Counted from the first letter of the stretch, positions 17,074-26,487 are shown. The stretch is DNA of 64,000 nucleotides from an uncultured Muribaculaceae bacterium (GCA_910583675.1 CAJTYH010000001.1:62001-126000); one strand, 5' to 3'. The notes: a model not told the origin generated them from the letters alone. Numbers and translations: made by a program.

Positions 17074-18159
17074 CTAATTAAATTTGAGGTGCTTGATCCA
17101 GATATAGTATCCTGTGAGTGGCAGGCTTGCGCCGATCAAAGCACCGAGAAACCATAGGATTCTGGTTATAATGCCTCCAATGACGCCGGTATGGATTGAA
17201 TATATCCATACCCGTAGTCTGTCAGCGGGAGCCGTATCGGCATATTTAATGACGTGGGTAATCTTGCCTGAACGACTGTTGAACTTATAGCTGTCTGATG
17301 CACGGCTGTTACCGGTGGAGCCGAATTCCACGTTTGCTGTTTCATTTCCTATGGTTATTTGTACTGCATCCGGTTCTTTAGCATTCAACCCATCGTATAT
17401 CTGTTGCCAATGGCTGAAGTCGGGACGTCTGTTGTTTCTAATGCTATGTTCGGATTTTGAATTGCGCGTGGTATGTTCAACGCCACATACAGCATAAAAT
17501 GCGGTACGATACCAATTGAAAGACCATGTCAGACCGGTCAGTGACATTGCCAATAATAGGATCAGGGCATACATTCCACCAGCCACATGCAAGCCTTTCC
17601 AGAATTTGCGCCAACCATCCGTGAAAGATATTGACAGGCTTCGTTTGAAGCTCTTACGGGCGCGAGGCCACCATATTATCACACCGCTTATCAACGCGAT
17701 TACGAATATCAACGTAGATACTCCCACAATCGTCTTTCCTAACTTAAATCCTTCGTCGTGAGGATTTGCGCTGTCAAGCAGCCATCGGTGCAGTTTGAAC
17801 ATCGTAGAGAAGAAGCCGAGACGTTCATCTTTTCCGGTAATTTTACCGGTGTATTGGTCTATGAACAAGGATGCACGTCGGGGTTTTGACAGGTTCACCT
17901 GATAAGTCCGGTCTTTGTCGTCAAAGACAGTGACACCGGTTATGGAAACCGAGTCGGGCAACGTCGCCTGCACGGTTTCCATAAGTTCTTTCATGTCAAT
18001 AGGCTTACCTTTGGATGATGCGACATAATACACATCGTTTTTCAGGCTCCTTGTTATTTCAGGCTCGAACACGAGCATGGCCCCCGAAAAGCATATAAGG
18101 GTTATTATTACGCCGAACGGAACGGAGAGCCAAAGATGGATCTTATGAACGATTTTCAT
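17074..18159 (-). CDS. xusC: PepSY-associated inner-membrane protein, XusC-like
   Basis: A 361-residue PepSY_TM family protein: a transmembrane segment at about 10-33, periplasmic PepSY-type regions (about 40-125 and 225-300), and further membrane segments at about 150-170, 195-215 and 325-350. Conserved histidines (KIHLWLSVPFG, FKLHRWLLD) could bind heme or metal. In Bacteroides thetaiotaomicron the xusABC operon takes up ferric catechol siderophores made by other bacteria, and XusC is its PepSY inner-membrane member. Here the gene follows an XusB-like gene by 8 bases and an XusA-like receptor before that, the same order. The role, probably iron release or transfer at the inner membrane, is inferred from that system. 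Confidence 0.8.
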   Translation of the reverse strand: MKIVHKIHLWLSVPFGVIITLICFSGAMLVFEPEITRSLKNDVYYVASSKGKPIDMKELMETVQATLPDSVSITGVTVFDDKDRTYQVNLSKPRRASLFIDQYTGKITGKDERLGFFSTMFKLHRWLLDSANPHDEGFKLGKTIVGVSTLIFVIALISGVIIWWPRARKSFKRSLSISFTDGWRKFWKGLHVAGGMYALILLLAMSLTGLTWSFNWYRTAFYAVCGVEHTTRNSKSEHSIRNNRRPDFSHWQQIYDGLNAKEPDAVQITIGNETANVEFGSTGNSRASDSYKFNSRSGKITHVIKYADTAPADRLRVWIYSIHTGVIGGIITRILWFLGALIGASLPLTGYYIWIKHLKFN

Positions 18160-18167
18160 ATGTCATG

Positions 18168-19571
18168 TCATTTTACCGGCCCCATATAACCGAATCCGGT
18201 AATGTCGGTTGCGTTATCAATTGTCAATCCTTTGAGTGCCAGCGCTGTCGATGTGGCGATCTTATATATGGCAGGGTCGCCATCGGTGACATTTAAGGCT
18301 ATGTACACGTTGCCGTCTTTCACATAGGTAGTTTTTCCGATTGAAGATATGTTTGATGGAAGTCCGCTTACAAATGTGAGTTTCTTTGTTTCTGCATTGA
18401 ATATGGCAAGATCTGTGGCGGCAAAGCCCTTTTCAGTGAGGGGGCGGTCATACATCAGCATCAGGAAACTGCTGCCCCCGGCCGGCCAACAACGCATAAA
18501 AGACCGTCCTGCGGATTGGTTTTCAAGGTCACAATAATACGAATCAAACTGTGTGGAGCCTGCCGGGATGCGACATACACCTGCGGGCAATGTTGTTTTT
18601 TGACGGGAATCGGTCATGGTTTTTGCATAAGACGGTGAAAACACATAGATGTCACCGTTGTCAGTTGCCCATATCGTTTGGTAATACTGCGATTTGAAAC
18701 GTCCGCAGGGATAGCTTATCCTGTCTGTCTTGGCGAATGTCGGATTGGTCAGGGTTTCGTCATTGAAGATTGCCACCCAGCACTCGTCGGGATACTGTGT
18801 CCATTGGAGCTCGCCTTTCTTGTAACTGCTGCTGTTGCTTCCGCCGTCGGCAGTCTTTACAAGGTCTTCATACCCTGGACGGATCCATTTCCCGTTTTCG
18901 AAAGCCGCACCGTATTGGCTTAGTCCCATAGGTATGGATCCGGAAAAGATTTGATTACCTCTCTTTTCAATACCGCAGAGAGTGACGAATTCACCGTTGC
19001 CGAGGTAGTTCTCAACGGAATATGCGCCCGTTGACGTGTCGTTCTGCCTTGATGTTTCAGCATTCACATCAAGATAGGAGGTGAGCAGTGTCTTGGGTAG
19101 GTATCCATTGCCGTCGGCCTGCGGGGAGAGGCCATTGCCGGTCGAGGTGGTGATGATTTCGTGGTTGTATATGCCGTAGGAGGTGAAACGGCTTATCTTG
19201 TACTCCATGTCGCGTGCAGACATGGATCCGTCAGGATTGAGGATATAGCTTCTGGTCGTACCGGCATTGCCTTGATTGTAGGTGAGCGCATAGAGATAAT
19301 TATCCGGATGGAACACCCATTGGCTTGCCCCGTCGTTGAGTAGTCCTGTGTTGTTGCCTACTGAGACATGCCCTTCGTCAAGTGATTCTGCCGTTAGCAA
19401 TATGCTGGTAGTCCCTTTCGAATCGGTCACTGTGGTTGCTATGACAAACTTCCCTTTTGCTTCTTGCGGTTTGTTTATATCGCCGGGTTCATCGCTGTCC
19501 GAGCATCCCGACAATACAATCGCCGGCAATGCGAGCGCACATACTGCACGCATTAAAAGATTATTATACAT
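18168..19571 (-). CDS. xusB: DUF4374 lipoprotein, XusB-like xenosiderophore-binding protein
   Basis: A 467-residue lipoprotein with lipobox ALPAIVLSGC (Cys about 23). The acidic run after it (SDSDEP) fits a Bacteroidota surface-export signal. The rest has the propeller-like repeats of DUF4374 proteins (ASQWVFHPDNYLYALTYN, YYQTIWATDNGDIYVFSPS, GRSFMRCWPAGGSSFLMLMYDRP). XusB of B. thetaiotaomicron belongs to this family and binds ferric enterobactin on the cell surface. The gene lies between the receptor and the PepSY gene, with gaps of 19 and 8 bases, which is the xusABC order. Assignment by family and context is strong; the ligand is inferred. Confidence 0.82.
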   Translation of the reverse strand: MYNNLLMRAVCALALPAIVLSGCSDSDEPGDINKPQEAKGKFVIATTVTDSKGTTSILLTAESLDEGHVSVGNNTGLLNDGASQWVFHPDNYLYALTYNQGNAGTTRSYILNPDGSMSARDMEYKISRFTSYGIYNHEIITTSTGNGLSPQADGNGYLPKTLLTSYLDVNAETSRQNDTSTGAYSVENYLGNGEFVTLCGIEKRGNQIFSGSIPMGLSQYGAAFENGKWIRPGYEDLVKTADGGSNSSSYKKGELQWTQYPDECWVAIFNDETLTNPTFAKTDRISYPCGRFKSQYYQTIWATDNGDIYVFSPSYAKTMTDSRQKTTLPAGVCRIPAGSTQFDSYYCDLENQSAGRSFMRCWPAGGSSFLMLMYDRPLTEKGFAATDLAIFNAETKKLTFVSGLPSNISSIGKTTYVKDGNVYIALNVTDGDPAIYKIATSTALALKGLTIDNATDITGFGYMGPVK

Positions 19572-19590
19572 GTTATTTTGTTTATTATGA

Positions 19591-21975
19591 TTAGTTTCCG
19601 AAATAGATTCTTACCTTGCCGTAAAAAGCACGTCCGGCTTTCTGGAGGCTGAAATTGTCGTACAATTTCGCGTCGGTAAGATTGCGGCACTCGATGGAGA
19701 TATTGTATCTGCCTTGTTTTATCCCATAACTGATGGTGATGTTGTGGGCGAACTGACCTGGCACCATGTAGTCGTCGCTGTTGCTTCCGAGATTGGAAGA
19801 ATAATAGCAGAAGCTGTGGGTGTATTGGTTGTCGTAGGTGACTGTCAGGATATTGTCTTTCTTGCCCAATCCAACCCAATAGAAATTGATATCCGAGTCT
19901 GCGAACATATACGGCTGGTTGGGCATGCGTTCCTTATAAGAGACGTTTGCGGTAGTGCCGTTCATCGCTGTGCGCATATTGTCGCGGATGTTCATCTGTG
20001 TGAAGTTCCCGCCGACGCTCAACCATTTTGAGAAACTGTACCTTGCCGAAACGCTGAAACCGTCGGTCTTGACTTTTCCGTAGTTTACATACGATGCCGC
20101 GAACTTACCGCCACTTAGCGACATTATGTTGCGTTGGATATAGTCGCGGGTGTCACGGTAAATCAAACCGGCCTCGATATATAACGTATTGCTTTCAAAT
20201 GTGGCGTTGTAGCTGAGGTTAAGGTTGATATTGTGGCTGGATTCCGGTTTTAGATCCATGTCGCCCATTTCCAGATCCTCGTCGCCGAACATTTCTTCAA
20301 TAGTAGGCATACGCAATGCCTTTTCGTATGAAGCTTTCAATTGAAAGCCTAGCGGCATGAAGAATGTGCCTGCCGCTCCATAGCCCCAATAATCAGCAGA
20401 CCGATAGGTGCGTTCATAATTGTCCTGCGCGGAAGATGTTGCAATAGGGCCGGAAACATACTGGTGATACTGCTTGCCGAAAACGGAGAAATTCAGTCTT
20501 GTATTTGGCATATAGCGGTATGACAGACCGATGATATTCTTGCTTGTCACCTTTGCTATCTCATCTTCTGTCGGTGGTGTTGTCAACAGATTCTCGTTTG
20601 ACCGGTTGAACGAATTGAACACATCGTTCAAGGTAAATACGTGCTTCTGCCCGAGCCTGTAGTTGGATGTGAATGTGGCAGACCAATTGTTGTTGTTTGC
20701 TTTCGCGTTCTGGTAAGACTGTTCCCCAGGAGAATTGAGCCTGTCGGTTTCACCTCTCCAGTTATACTTCACCGACGCTGTATCCACATTCACCGTCACA
20801 TTCCGGTTGTAATTGGCATTGAATGAGATATCAAGTCCGTTGACAAACAGGTTTCGTTTGTAATATTCGATAGATGGTATCAGATTGTGACCGTGGCGGT
20901 GTTTCTGACCATAGACAATCTCCTGACGCACACCGGTCTGTATCTCCTTATACATATGGGAGTATGTAAATCCGACCAACAGGCGGTCAGCCCACGGCTT
21001 GTCTACGAATCCGAGTTTGGCTACGACCGCCTCGTTGTGGTACGTGTCGTTGAACCTGCGTACATGCTCTTTCTTCTTCCGGTTGATGGCTCCCGTCGCA
21101 AAATCCTCAACAGGAGAATCAACCCAATAATCATTGTCGGAATAATTCTGAAATGCATTAATCTCGTATTTGAAACCGTTGCGCAAAGTCTGCCCGACAT
21201 TGACATATGATTTATGGGTGTTGAAAGAACCATAGGAATAGGATGCATCAACAAACCATTTCCTTCTGCGTTTCGGAGTGACTATGTTGATTATTCCTCC
21301 TATCGCATCAGATCCGAAACCGACCGGAACGACCCCGCGATAGACCTCTATGCGTTCGGCAAAATTGACGGGGATATTGTTCAGCCCGAAAGATCTCCCT
21401 ACGCCTTCCTGCGGAACTCCGTCAATGAAGACCTTTATATGTTTTCCGCTGAAACCATCCATAGTGACAGCCATGTCGGAACCGACACCCCCGCTTTCCC
21501 TTATCTTCATTCCCGGAGCCTTGCCGAGAGCATCGCTGAGGCTCTTAGTCGTATTTATCAGATCCTGCGTATTTACTGCAACAGCGTTATATGCGGAATT
21601 TTTCACCTGACTGACCTGACTGCCCGTGACTGTCACCTCTTCCAGCTGAGTTGTCAATTTGAGCTTTACATTCAGTTTGATCCTGCCGTTGGCCGGGATT
21701 TCAACCTTATGTTCCGATTTTTCAAATCCGACGGAAGAAAATACAATGGTATATTTGCCTGCCGGGGCTTTCAGGTGGTATAATCCCCGCTCAGTGGTAA
21801 AGCAGGAATATTCCGTACCTTTAAGGAAGACGGTGGCATAATCCATGGCCTCACCTTCTTGAGTCAATACTTTTCCCGAAACCATCCCCATGCTTTCCTT
21901 CGCCGAAGATGCAAAGGTGCATAAAGAACTAAGGGCAACAAACAAAATACAAAATGAAAGCCTGCTGTATATCAT
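19591..21975 (-). CDS. xusA: TonB-dependent siderophore receptor, XusA-like
   Basis: A 794-residue outer-membrane receptor. After a signal peptide (MIYSRLSFCILFVALSSLCTFA) comes a carboxypeptidase-regulatory-like domain (about 30-110). The plug domain (about 115-230) contains SLSDALGKAPGMKIRESGG, VFIDGVPQEGVG and IEVYRGVVPVGFGSDAIGGIINIVT, and a beta barrel of about 550 residues ends in an aromatic-rich final strand. No SusD partner is present, which together with the downstream DUF4374 and PepSY genes marks it as XusA rather than a glycan importer. The start at 21975 follows a -7 promoter element; a longer in-frame start at 22029 would overlap that promoter. Confidence 0.85.
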   Translation of the reverse strand: MIYSRLSFCILFVALSSLCTFASSAKESMGMVSGKVLTQEGEAMDYATVFLKGTEYSCFTTERGLYHLKAPAGKYTIVFSSVGFEKSEHKVEIPANGRIKLNVKLKLTTQLEEVTVTGSQVSQVKNSAYNAVAVNTQDLINTTKSLSDALGKAPGMKIRESGGVGSDMAVTMDGFSGKHIKVFIDGVPQEGVGRSFGLNNIPVNFAERIEVYRGVVPVGFGSDAIGGIINIVTPKRRRKWFVDASYSYGSFNTHKSYVNVGQTLRNGFKYEINAFQNYSDNDYWVDSPVEDFATGAINRKKKEHVRRFNDTYHNEAVVAKLGFVDKPWADRLLVGFTYSHMYKEIQTGVRQEIVYGQKHRHGHNLIPSIEYYKRNLFVNGLDISFNANYNRNVTVNVDTASVKYNWRGETDRLNSPGEQSYQNAKANNNNWSATFTSNYRLGQKHVFTLNDVFNSFNRSNENLLTTPPTEDEIAKVTSKNIIGLSYRYMPNTRLNFSVFGKQYHQYVSGPIATSSAQDNYERTYRSADYWGYGAAGTFFMPLGFQLKASYEKALRMPTIEEMFGDEDLEMGDMDLKPESSHNINLNLSYNATFESNTLYIEAGLIYRDTRDYIQRNIMSLSGGKFAASYVNYGKVKTDGFSVSARYSFSKWLSVGGNFTQMNIRDNMRTAMNGTTANVSYKERMPNQPYMFADSDINFYWVGLGKKDNILTVTYDNQYTHSFCYYSSNLGSNSDDYMVPGQFAHNITISYGIKQGRYNISIECRNLTDAKLYDNFSLQKAGRAFYGKVRIYFGN

Positions 21976-21998
21976 TGTCGTTATCTTGAAACCGGATG

Positions 21999-22006
21999 CA
22001 AAATTA
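21999..22006 (-). promoter_or_regulatory. -7 promoter element of xusABC
   Basis: TAATTTTG on the minus strand, 23 bases before the xusA start. A TTG about 20 bases further upstream could serve as -33. Confidence 0.55.
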
Positions 22007-22090
22007 CCTCGCCTTTGATTAGCACGCAATTCCCAAAAATCGGGTTTAATTGTTTTGGGTCAGTGTACTATTTATGGGAGTGTATGAAAA

Positions 22091-22124
22091 AACTCGGATG
22101 TGCCTATATAGGCACATCCGAGTT
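22091..22124 (-). terminator. Terminator of the hemerythrin-LuxR gene
   Basis: A perfect stem, AACTCGGATGTGCC / GGCACATCCGAGTT, with a 6-base loop and six T on the minus strand. It separates the regulator transcript from the xus promoter. Confidence 0.85.
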
Positions 22125-22143
22125 GAAAGAATTAATCTATGGC

Positions 22144-23079
22144 TTACTTTAATTCTATATCCTTGGGATCCACAATACCGTGAAGTATGGCAAATATCGT
22201 GAGGGCCGCCGTGGAGTGTATGTTGAGTTTGGCACTGATGTTTTTACGATAAGTGGTTATCGTATGGAACGAAAGAGAGAGCTTGTCGGCAATTTCTTTA
22301 TTTACAAGGCCGTGAGCCACCAGACGTATTATCTCTTTCTCCCTCAGGCTCAGTTCCTGATTGCGGGATGCGATGTTTTTTTGACTCCTGCTTTTCGTAT
22401 AAGTTTCCTTTTCAAGTGCTTCCACCGCCGGTACAAGAATCAGATTCTCGATCTCACAATGGGAAACCAGATCTTCACCACAGGCCGATATGTAAAACAA
22501 GGCTCGGTTTAGCATCCTTGTGTTAGGCATCGCATAATGTTGCAGGAAGATGTCCTTTAGCTCATTGAGCTTGGATACGACAGACTCATGCTTGGATGCG
22601 AAATCAGATATTTTGAAATCCTTTGCAGGATTGCCTTTCAACAGTTCTTCAACATAAGGGAACACTATCCGGTTTTCATAATCCATGTGATTGTGCACCT
22701 CATCGGCATATTCATCGAAAAACCTGATAATGTGGACTGCCACATCGTCAAGCCGTTGTTGGTGCACGGCACTTACAAGGGTTTCCCTTATATCCGGCAA
22801 GCGGAAATCCAAGATGTAGGAGTGAGCCTCCCTTAGGTAAGACAATAAGGTCGGTAATTCTATTTCATTAATGGAGAATCGTTTGCCGCTGATTAGGTTT
22901 GCTATGGCAAGAAAGGTCGGACAATCTATCCCTTTTTCCTCGCAGATTTCACATACGGTGCGTTCCCCAAAGCCGAAAGGGATATGGAAACGGTTGAGTA
23001 CCAACAACAATTGGTTGTTGTCTTCAACTAAATCCCTGACTTTGTCTGTCGCCGAATATTTTATGGATGACTTTATCAT
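22144..23079 (-). CDS. Hemerythrin (RIC/ScdA-like) domain fused to LuxR-type DNA-binding domain
   Basis: A 311-residue predicted transcription regulator. The N-terminal ~60 residues resemble the short ScdA/DUF542-like module with Cys residues (GFGERTVCEICEEKGIDCPTF). A hemerythrin HHE-type diiron domain (about 70-235) follows, with candidate ligands in HNHMDYENRIVFPYVEELL, SKHESVVSKLNEL and SHCEIENLILVPAVE. The C-terminal LuxR helix-turn-helix (about 240-300) reads LSLREKEIIRLVAHGLVNKEIADKLSLS. Diiron proteins of the RIC family respond to nitric oxide and oxidative stress, so this may sense NO, oxygen or iron. It lies just upstream of xusABC on the same strand, separated by a terminator. The ATG at 23079 is preferred to a TTG at 23112, which overlaps the promoter. 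Confidence 0.85.
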   Translation of the reverse strand: MIKSSIKYSATDKVRDLVEDNNQLLLVLNRFHIPFGFGERTVCEICEEKGIDCPTFLAIANLISGKRFSINEIELPTLLSYLREAHSYILDFRLPDIRETLVSAVHQQRLDDVAVHIIRFFDEYADEVHNHMDYENRIVFPYVEELLKGNPAKDFKISDFASKHESVVSKLNELKDIFLQHYAMPNTRMLNRALFYISACGEDLVSHCEIENLILVPAVEALEKETYTKSRSQKNIASRNQELSLREKEIIRLVAHGLVNKEIADKLSLSFHTITTYRKNISAKLNIHSTAALTIFAILHGIVDPKDIELK

Positions 23080-23109
23080 GATTTTGTCGCTCTTTATGAG
23101 CTGACACAA

Positions 23110-23117
23110 CAAAGTTA
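23110..23117 (-). promoter_or_regulatory. -7 promoter element of the hemerythrin-LuxR gene
   Basis: TAACTTTG on the minus strand, 30 bases before the ATG at 23079. It rules out the TTG start at 23112, which would lie inside it. Confidence 0.65.
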
Positions 23118-23206
23118 CTCCAAAAAATCCAATGCCACCATACCTAAAGATAGGAGTTCCTGACCCTCCCCCCCGCTCTGATACCGCCCCCTCCTATGCT
23201 TTAATT

Positions 23207-23239
23207 TTTGCCGATTATCAATATTTATTGGTATCTTTG
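23207..23239 (+). promoter_or_regulatory. Promoter of pdxB
   Basis: TTTG (23207-23210), 21 bases, TATCTTTG (23232-23239): a consensus promoter. Its transcript would begin inside the dispersed repeat that follows. Confidence 0.75.
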
Positions 23240-23280
23240 CTTGACTTCTCCTGCTCTAACTTCTTACTTCTAACTTCTAA
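23239..23280 (+). repeat. Dispersed intergenic repeat, copy 5
   Basis: Core GACTTCTCCTGCTCT with tail ACTTCTTACTTCTAACTTCTAA. It occupies nearly the whole 5' leader of pdxB, ending 3 bases before the ATG. Confidence 0.85.
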
Positions 23281-23283
23281 TTT

Positions 23284-24366
23284 ATGAATATAATCATAGA
23301 ATCCCATATTCCTTATATCGGCGACACCCTTGACGATCTCGGATCGGTAAGAAGGCTTGCGCCGGAGGAGTTTACTCCGGAGGCCGTGGCCGATGCCGAT
23401 GCGCTCATAGTGCGCACACGCACCCGTTGCGACGCTTCATTGCTTTCAGGATCGAAAGTGCGTTTTGTGGCCACTGCGACTATCGGAACAGACCATATAG
23501 ACCTCCCATGGTGCGCTGCCAACGGCATAACCACAGTGAGTGCGCCAGGGTGCAATGCCCCGGCGGTGGCGCAATATGTATGGGCATCGCTCCTGCGCCT
23601 GCTGCCCTCTGTTGAAGGGAAGACAATAGGCATAGTTGGTCTTGGGCATGTAGGAAGTATTGTGGCCGCATGGGGATTTCGCCTTGGGGTGCGTGTCCTA
23701 GCCTGTGATCCTCCTCGTCAGCGCAGGGATGGGGGATGGAATACTGTAAGCCCGTATGAAGCGGGAGGGGAGCCGTTTGTGTCTCTTGCGCATATAGCCC
23801 GCGAGGCGGACATTATCACATTCCACACTCCGTTGATCCGCAGCGGTGAGGACTGTACGTTTCATATGGCCTCACGCGACCTTTTCCGCTCCCTCTTGCG
23901 AAAGCCGATTATCATAAATGCCGCACGTGGAGCCGTGGCGGATAACGCCGCTTTGGTGGAGGCGTTGAAAGAGGGGCTTGTCTCTGCTGCCGTGATGGAT
24001 TGCTGGGAGGGTGAGCCTTCCATTTCGCCGGAACTTCTGGAACTTGCCGCCGTTGCCACACCGCATATCGCGGGTTATTCCATTGAAGGGAAACAGCGGG
24101 CATCGGCGGCCTGTATTGCCGCATTGCGGCGTTTCGCCGGGCAGGAGGCTGTCGATGCCGTAGGAGAGATGCCGGCAGCTTCGACTTGCACTGACGCACA
24201 GGACGTGGATCCGGCTCTTTTTGGACAGCGGATACTTGCGTCCTATGACCCCTTTGCGGATACTGAGCGTCTGCGTGCCGACAAGTCCTCATTTGAGACT
24301 TTGAGAAACAATTACCTCCTCCGTCACGAGGTCTGGACTTCAAGACATCCAAGGTTAAAAGATTAA
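23284..24366 (+). CDS. pdxB: 4-phosphoerythronate dehydrogenase
   Basis: A 360-residue D-2-hydroxyacid dehydrogenase. It oxidises 4-phosphoerythronate in the DXP-dependent route to pyridoxal phosphate. The N-terminus MNIIIESHIPYIGDTL is typical of PdxB. The Rossmann motif GIVGLGHVGS is at about residue 118, NAARGAVADNAALVEAL holds the catalytic Arg, and ATPHIAGYSIEGK the catalytic His with the PdxB-specific SxEGK. Length is in the family range. Its leader consists almost entirely of the dispersed repeat, which could affect its translation. Confidence 0.95.
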   Translation: MNIIIESHIPYIGDTLDDLGSVRRLAPEEFTPEAVADADALIVRTRTRCDASLLSGSKVRFVATATIGTDHIDLPWCAANGITTVSAPGCNAPAVAQYVWASLLRLLPSVEGKTIGIVGLGHVGSIVAAWGFRLGVRVLACDPPRQRRDGGWNTVSPYEAGGEPFVSLAHIAREADIITFHTPLIRSGEDCTFHMASRDLFRSLLRKPIIINAARGAVADNAALVEALKEGLVSAAVMDCWEGEPSISPELLELAAVATPHIAGYSIEGKQRASAACIAALRRFAGQEAVDAVGEMPAASTCTDAQDVDPALFGQRILASYDPFADTERLRADKSSFETLRNNYLLRHEVWTSRHPRLKD

Positions 24367-24401
24367 ATTTCGCCTGAACGACCTGTTAAAACGATAATAC
24401 C

Positions 24402-26420
24402 ATGAATAGATTTTTGCGGTCACTGTCATTGGCGACATTGGCCATATGTTGCGTTCCGGCTTCTCCGCGCGACCTTATGTCTGACACCTGGGTAGCTACC
24501 GATGGCTTGGGACGCACAATGCCGGTTGCCGCTATGGATTCTGCCCGCGAGCGGAAACCTCGCACCGTGGGCATTTTCTATGTCACCTGGCATGAGGAGT
24601 TCCTGCATTCATCCCCTGACGGTTACCGCGATGTAACAGACATCCTCAAGGCCGATCCGCAGGCGCGGTTGACTGATGCCACAGGTCTTTGGGGGCCTCC
24701 CAGCAATATGGGAAGTTATCATTGGGGAGAACCGGAAACCGGTTATTTTCTCAGCGGCGACCGTTATATCATACGTAAGGATATCTCCATGCTTGCCGAT
24801 GCCGGGGTTGACGTATTGATCCTTGATGTCACCAATGCCGTATGTTACTGGAAGGAGTGGGAGGAGCTTTTCGCGGCGCTTGAGGAGATGAAGCGTGAGG
24901 GCAATCCTGTGCCCAAGGTCTGTTTCTGGAGCTACAACGGGGCGGTATTGACCCGCACGCAGGAGATTTTCGAGCGTTATTATCGTCCGGGAAAGTTCCG
25001 TGATCTGTGGTTTTATTGGGACGGCAAGCCTCTGTTGCTGTGCAATATGCGTCCGGAGCTTGATGCCGGCGGTGGAGGAGCCGTAAATCCTAATCCGAAC
25101 TACGACCCCCAGGCCGCTACGGATCCCGCCAATCCTCATTACGGTGATCCGGATTATGCCGAGGAGTTTTATCGCGACTACACCAAGGAGGTAAAGGCTT
25201 TCTTCACTATGCGCAATATGTGGTGGGGATACGACCAATGGGGTGGCAAACAGTATGCCGGAACCGAGGACAATTGGTGTTTTGGCTATGAGATGAACGA
25301 TCCCGCTGTGGGATCGCGCGATCCGCAGAAGCGGGCGGCGACACATCGGGGAAGGCTTGAGCAGATGGCGGTGACTGCCGGACAGCATCCCGTGTCGGTG
25401 ACTGGAAAATGCTGGCGTGTAGAGACCGGAGAGCCTCCCCTCAACGATTATGATCTGGTGGACAGCGCCTATGTGCCTTGGCTTGGGAAGACCGTGGAGC
25501 ACCCCGAAGCCTATGGGATATATTTTCAGGACAGGTGGGACGAGGCTATTGCCGCCGATCCCGATTTCATTTATCTCAACGACTGGAACGAATGGACTGC
25601 AGGGAAATATGTCACGGGACGTTTCCCCGACGGTTTCCCCGACGGCCCCACTACATTTCTGGGGCGCAATGAAAACACGTTTTATTTCGTAGACCAGTAC
25701 AATGCAGAGTTCAATCGCACCATTCAGCCGGCCAAGGGTGTATGTTCAGATAATTACTATATGCAGATGGCACAGAACATACGTCGCTATAAGGGTGCAC
25801 GTCCTGTCCCGAGGCATTCAGGGATAAGGCGGATGGCCGTTGACGGACGTTTCGACGATTGGGACGATGTGGAGTCATATTATTTCGATACCAGGGGAGA
25901 CATATGGCACCGCGACCATGCGGGTTACGCCGGACACCATTACACCGACACCACCGGACGCAACGACATTGTGGAGGCCAAGGTCGCGGTAGGCAAGCGG
26001 GATATTTATTTCTATGCATTGGCCGACAGCGCCTTGACCTCCCCGTTCGACCCTAACTGGATGCTTCTGTTTATTGACAGCGACAACGACAGCTCCACCG
26101 GATGGTACGGGTATGATTTCATTGTGAACCGTCATGTGGTTGATAGCCGGAAAACTACGCTGATGCGCTACGACAAAGGTAGGGACGACTGGGTAAAAGT
26201 AGCCGACCTCCCCTATGCCGTGGCCGGATGCGAGCTTGAACTATGCATTCCCCGCAAGCTCCTTGGATTGCAGGGGGACAGCATTGTGTTCGATTTCAAA
26301 TGGGCGGACAATCCGCAGTCGCTCCAATCCGTTATGGATCTCTGCACCGCCGGCGACACTGCGCCGAACAGGCGTTTCAACTACCGCTACCTCTGGAGCC
26401 GGAAAACCTTCCGGAAATAG
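24402..26420 (+). CDS. Secreted GH71/GH99-like glycoside hydrolase with CBM9-like domain
   Basis: A 672-residue exported protein with a signal peptide (MNRFLRSLSLATLAICCVPA). Residues about 50-450 look like the TIM-barrel domain found in GH71/GH99-like proteins (RTVGIFYVTWHEEF, DVLILDVTNAVCYWKEWEELFAAL, FIYLNDWNEWTAGKY). The last motif, NDWNEW, is typical of this clan. Residues about 485-670 resemble a CBM9-like beta-sandwich (MAVDGRFDDWDDVESYYFDTRGD, DIYFYALADSALTSPF, LLFIDSDNDSSTGWYGYDF), usually carbohydrate-binding. The substrate is unknown. It begins 35 bases after pdxB, possibly on the same transcript although unrelated in function. Confidence 0.7.
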   Translation: MNRFLRSLSLATLAICCVPASPRDLMSDTWVATDGLGRTMPVAAMDSARERKPRTVGIFYVTWHEEFLHSSPDGYRDVTDILKADPQARLTDATGLWGPPSNMGSYHWGEPETGYFLSGDRYIIRKDISMLADAGVDVLILDVTNAVCYWKEWEELFAALEEMKREGNPVPKVCFWSYNGAVLTRTQEIFERYYRPGKFRDLWFYWDGKPLLLCNMRPELDAGGGGAVNPNPNYDPQAATDPANPHYGDPDYAEEFYRDYTKEVKAFFTMRNMWWGYDQWGGKQYAGTEDNWCFGYEMNDPAVGSRDPQKRAATHRGRLEQMAVTAGQHPVSVTGKCWRVETGEPPLNDYDLVDSAYVPWLGKTVEHPEAYGIYFQDRWDEAIAADPDFIYLNDWNEWTAGKYVTGRFPDGFPDGPTTFLGRNENTFYFVDQYNAEFNRTIQPAKGVCSDNYYMQMAQNIRRYKGARPVPRHSGIRRMAVDGRFDDWDDVESYYFDTRGDIWHRDHAGYAGHHYTDTTGRNDIVEAKVAVGKRDIYFYALADSALTSPFDPNWMLLFIDSDNDSSTGWYGYDFIVNRHVVDSRKTTLMRYDKGRDDWVKVADLPYAVAGCELELCIPRKLLGLQGDSIVFDFKWADNPQSLQSVMDLCTAGDTAPNRRFNYRYLWSRKTFRK

Positions 26421-26487
26421 AGGCGTTATTCCTGTATCGGAGACTGAGGTAAATAGTTTTGATTTTGCTCCTTGGGTGTGTCACGTT

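Noticed and set aside
17023..17085. Short ATTGCTAA tandem repeats as a replication or attachment site
   Set aside because: They are explained by a terminator hairpin and simple AT-rich sequence, with no integrase or iteron pattern nearby.
22030..22090. Additional gene between the regulator and xusA
   Set aside because: Only the terminator and promoter region are present; no frame.
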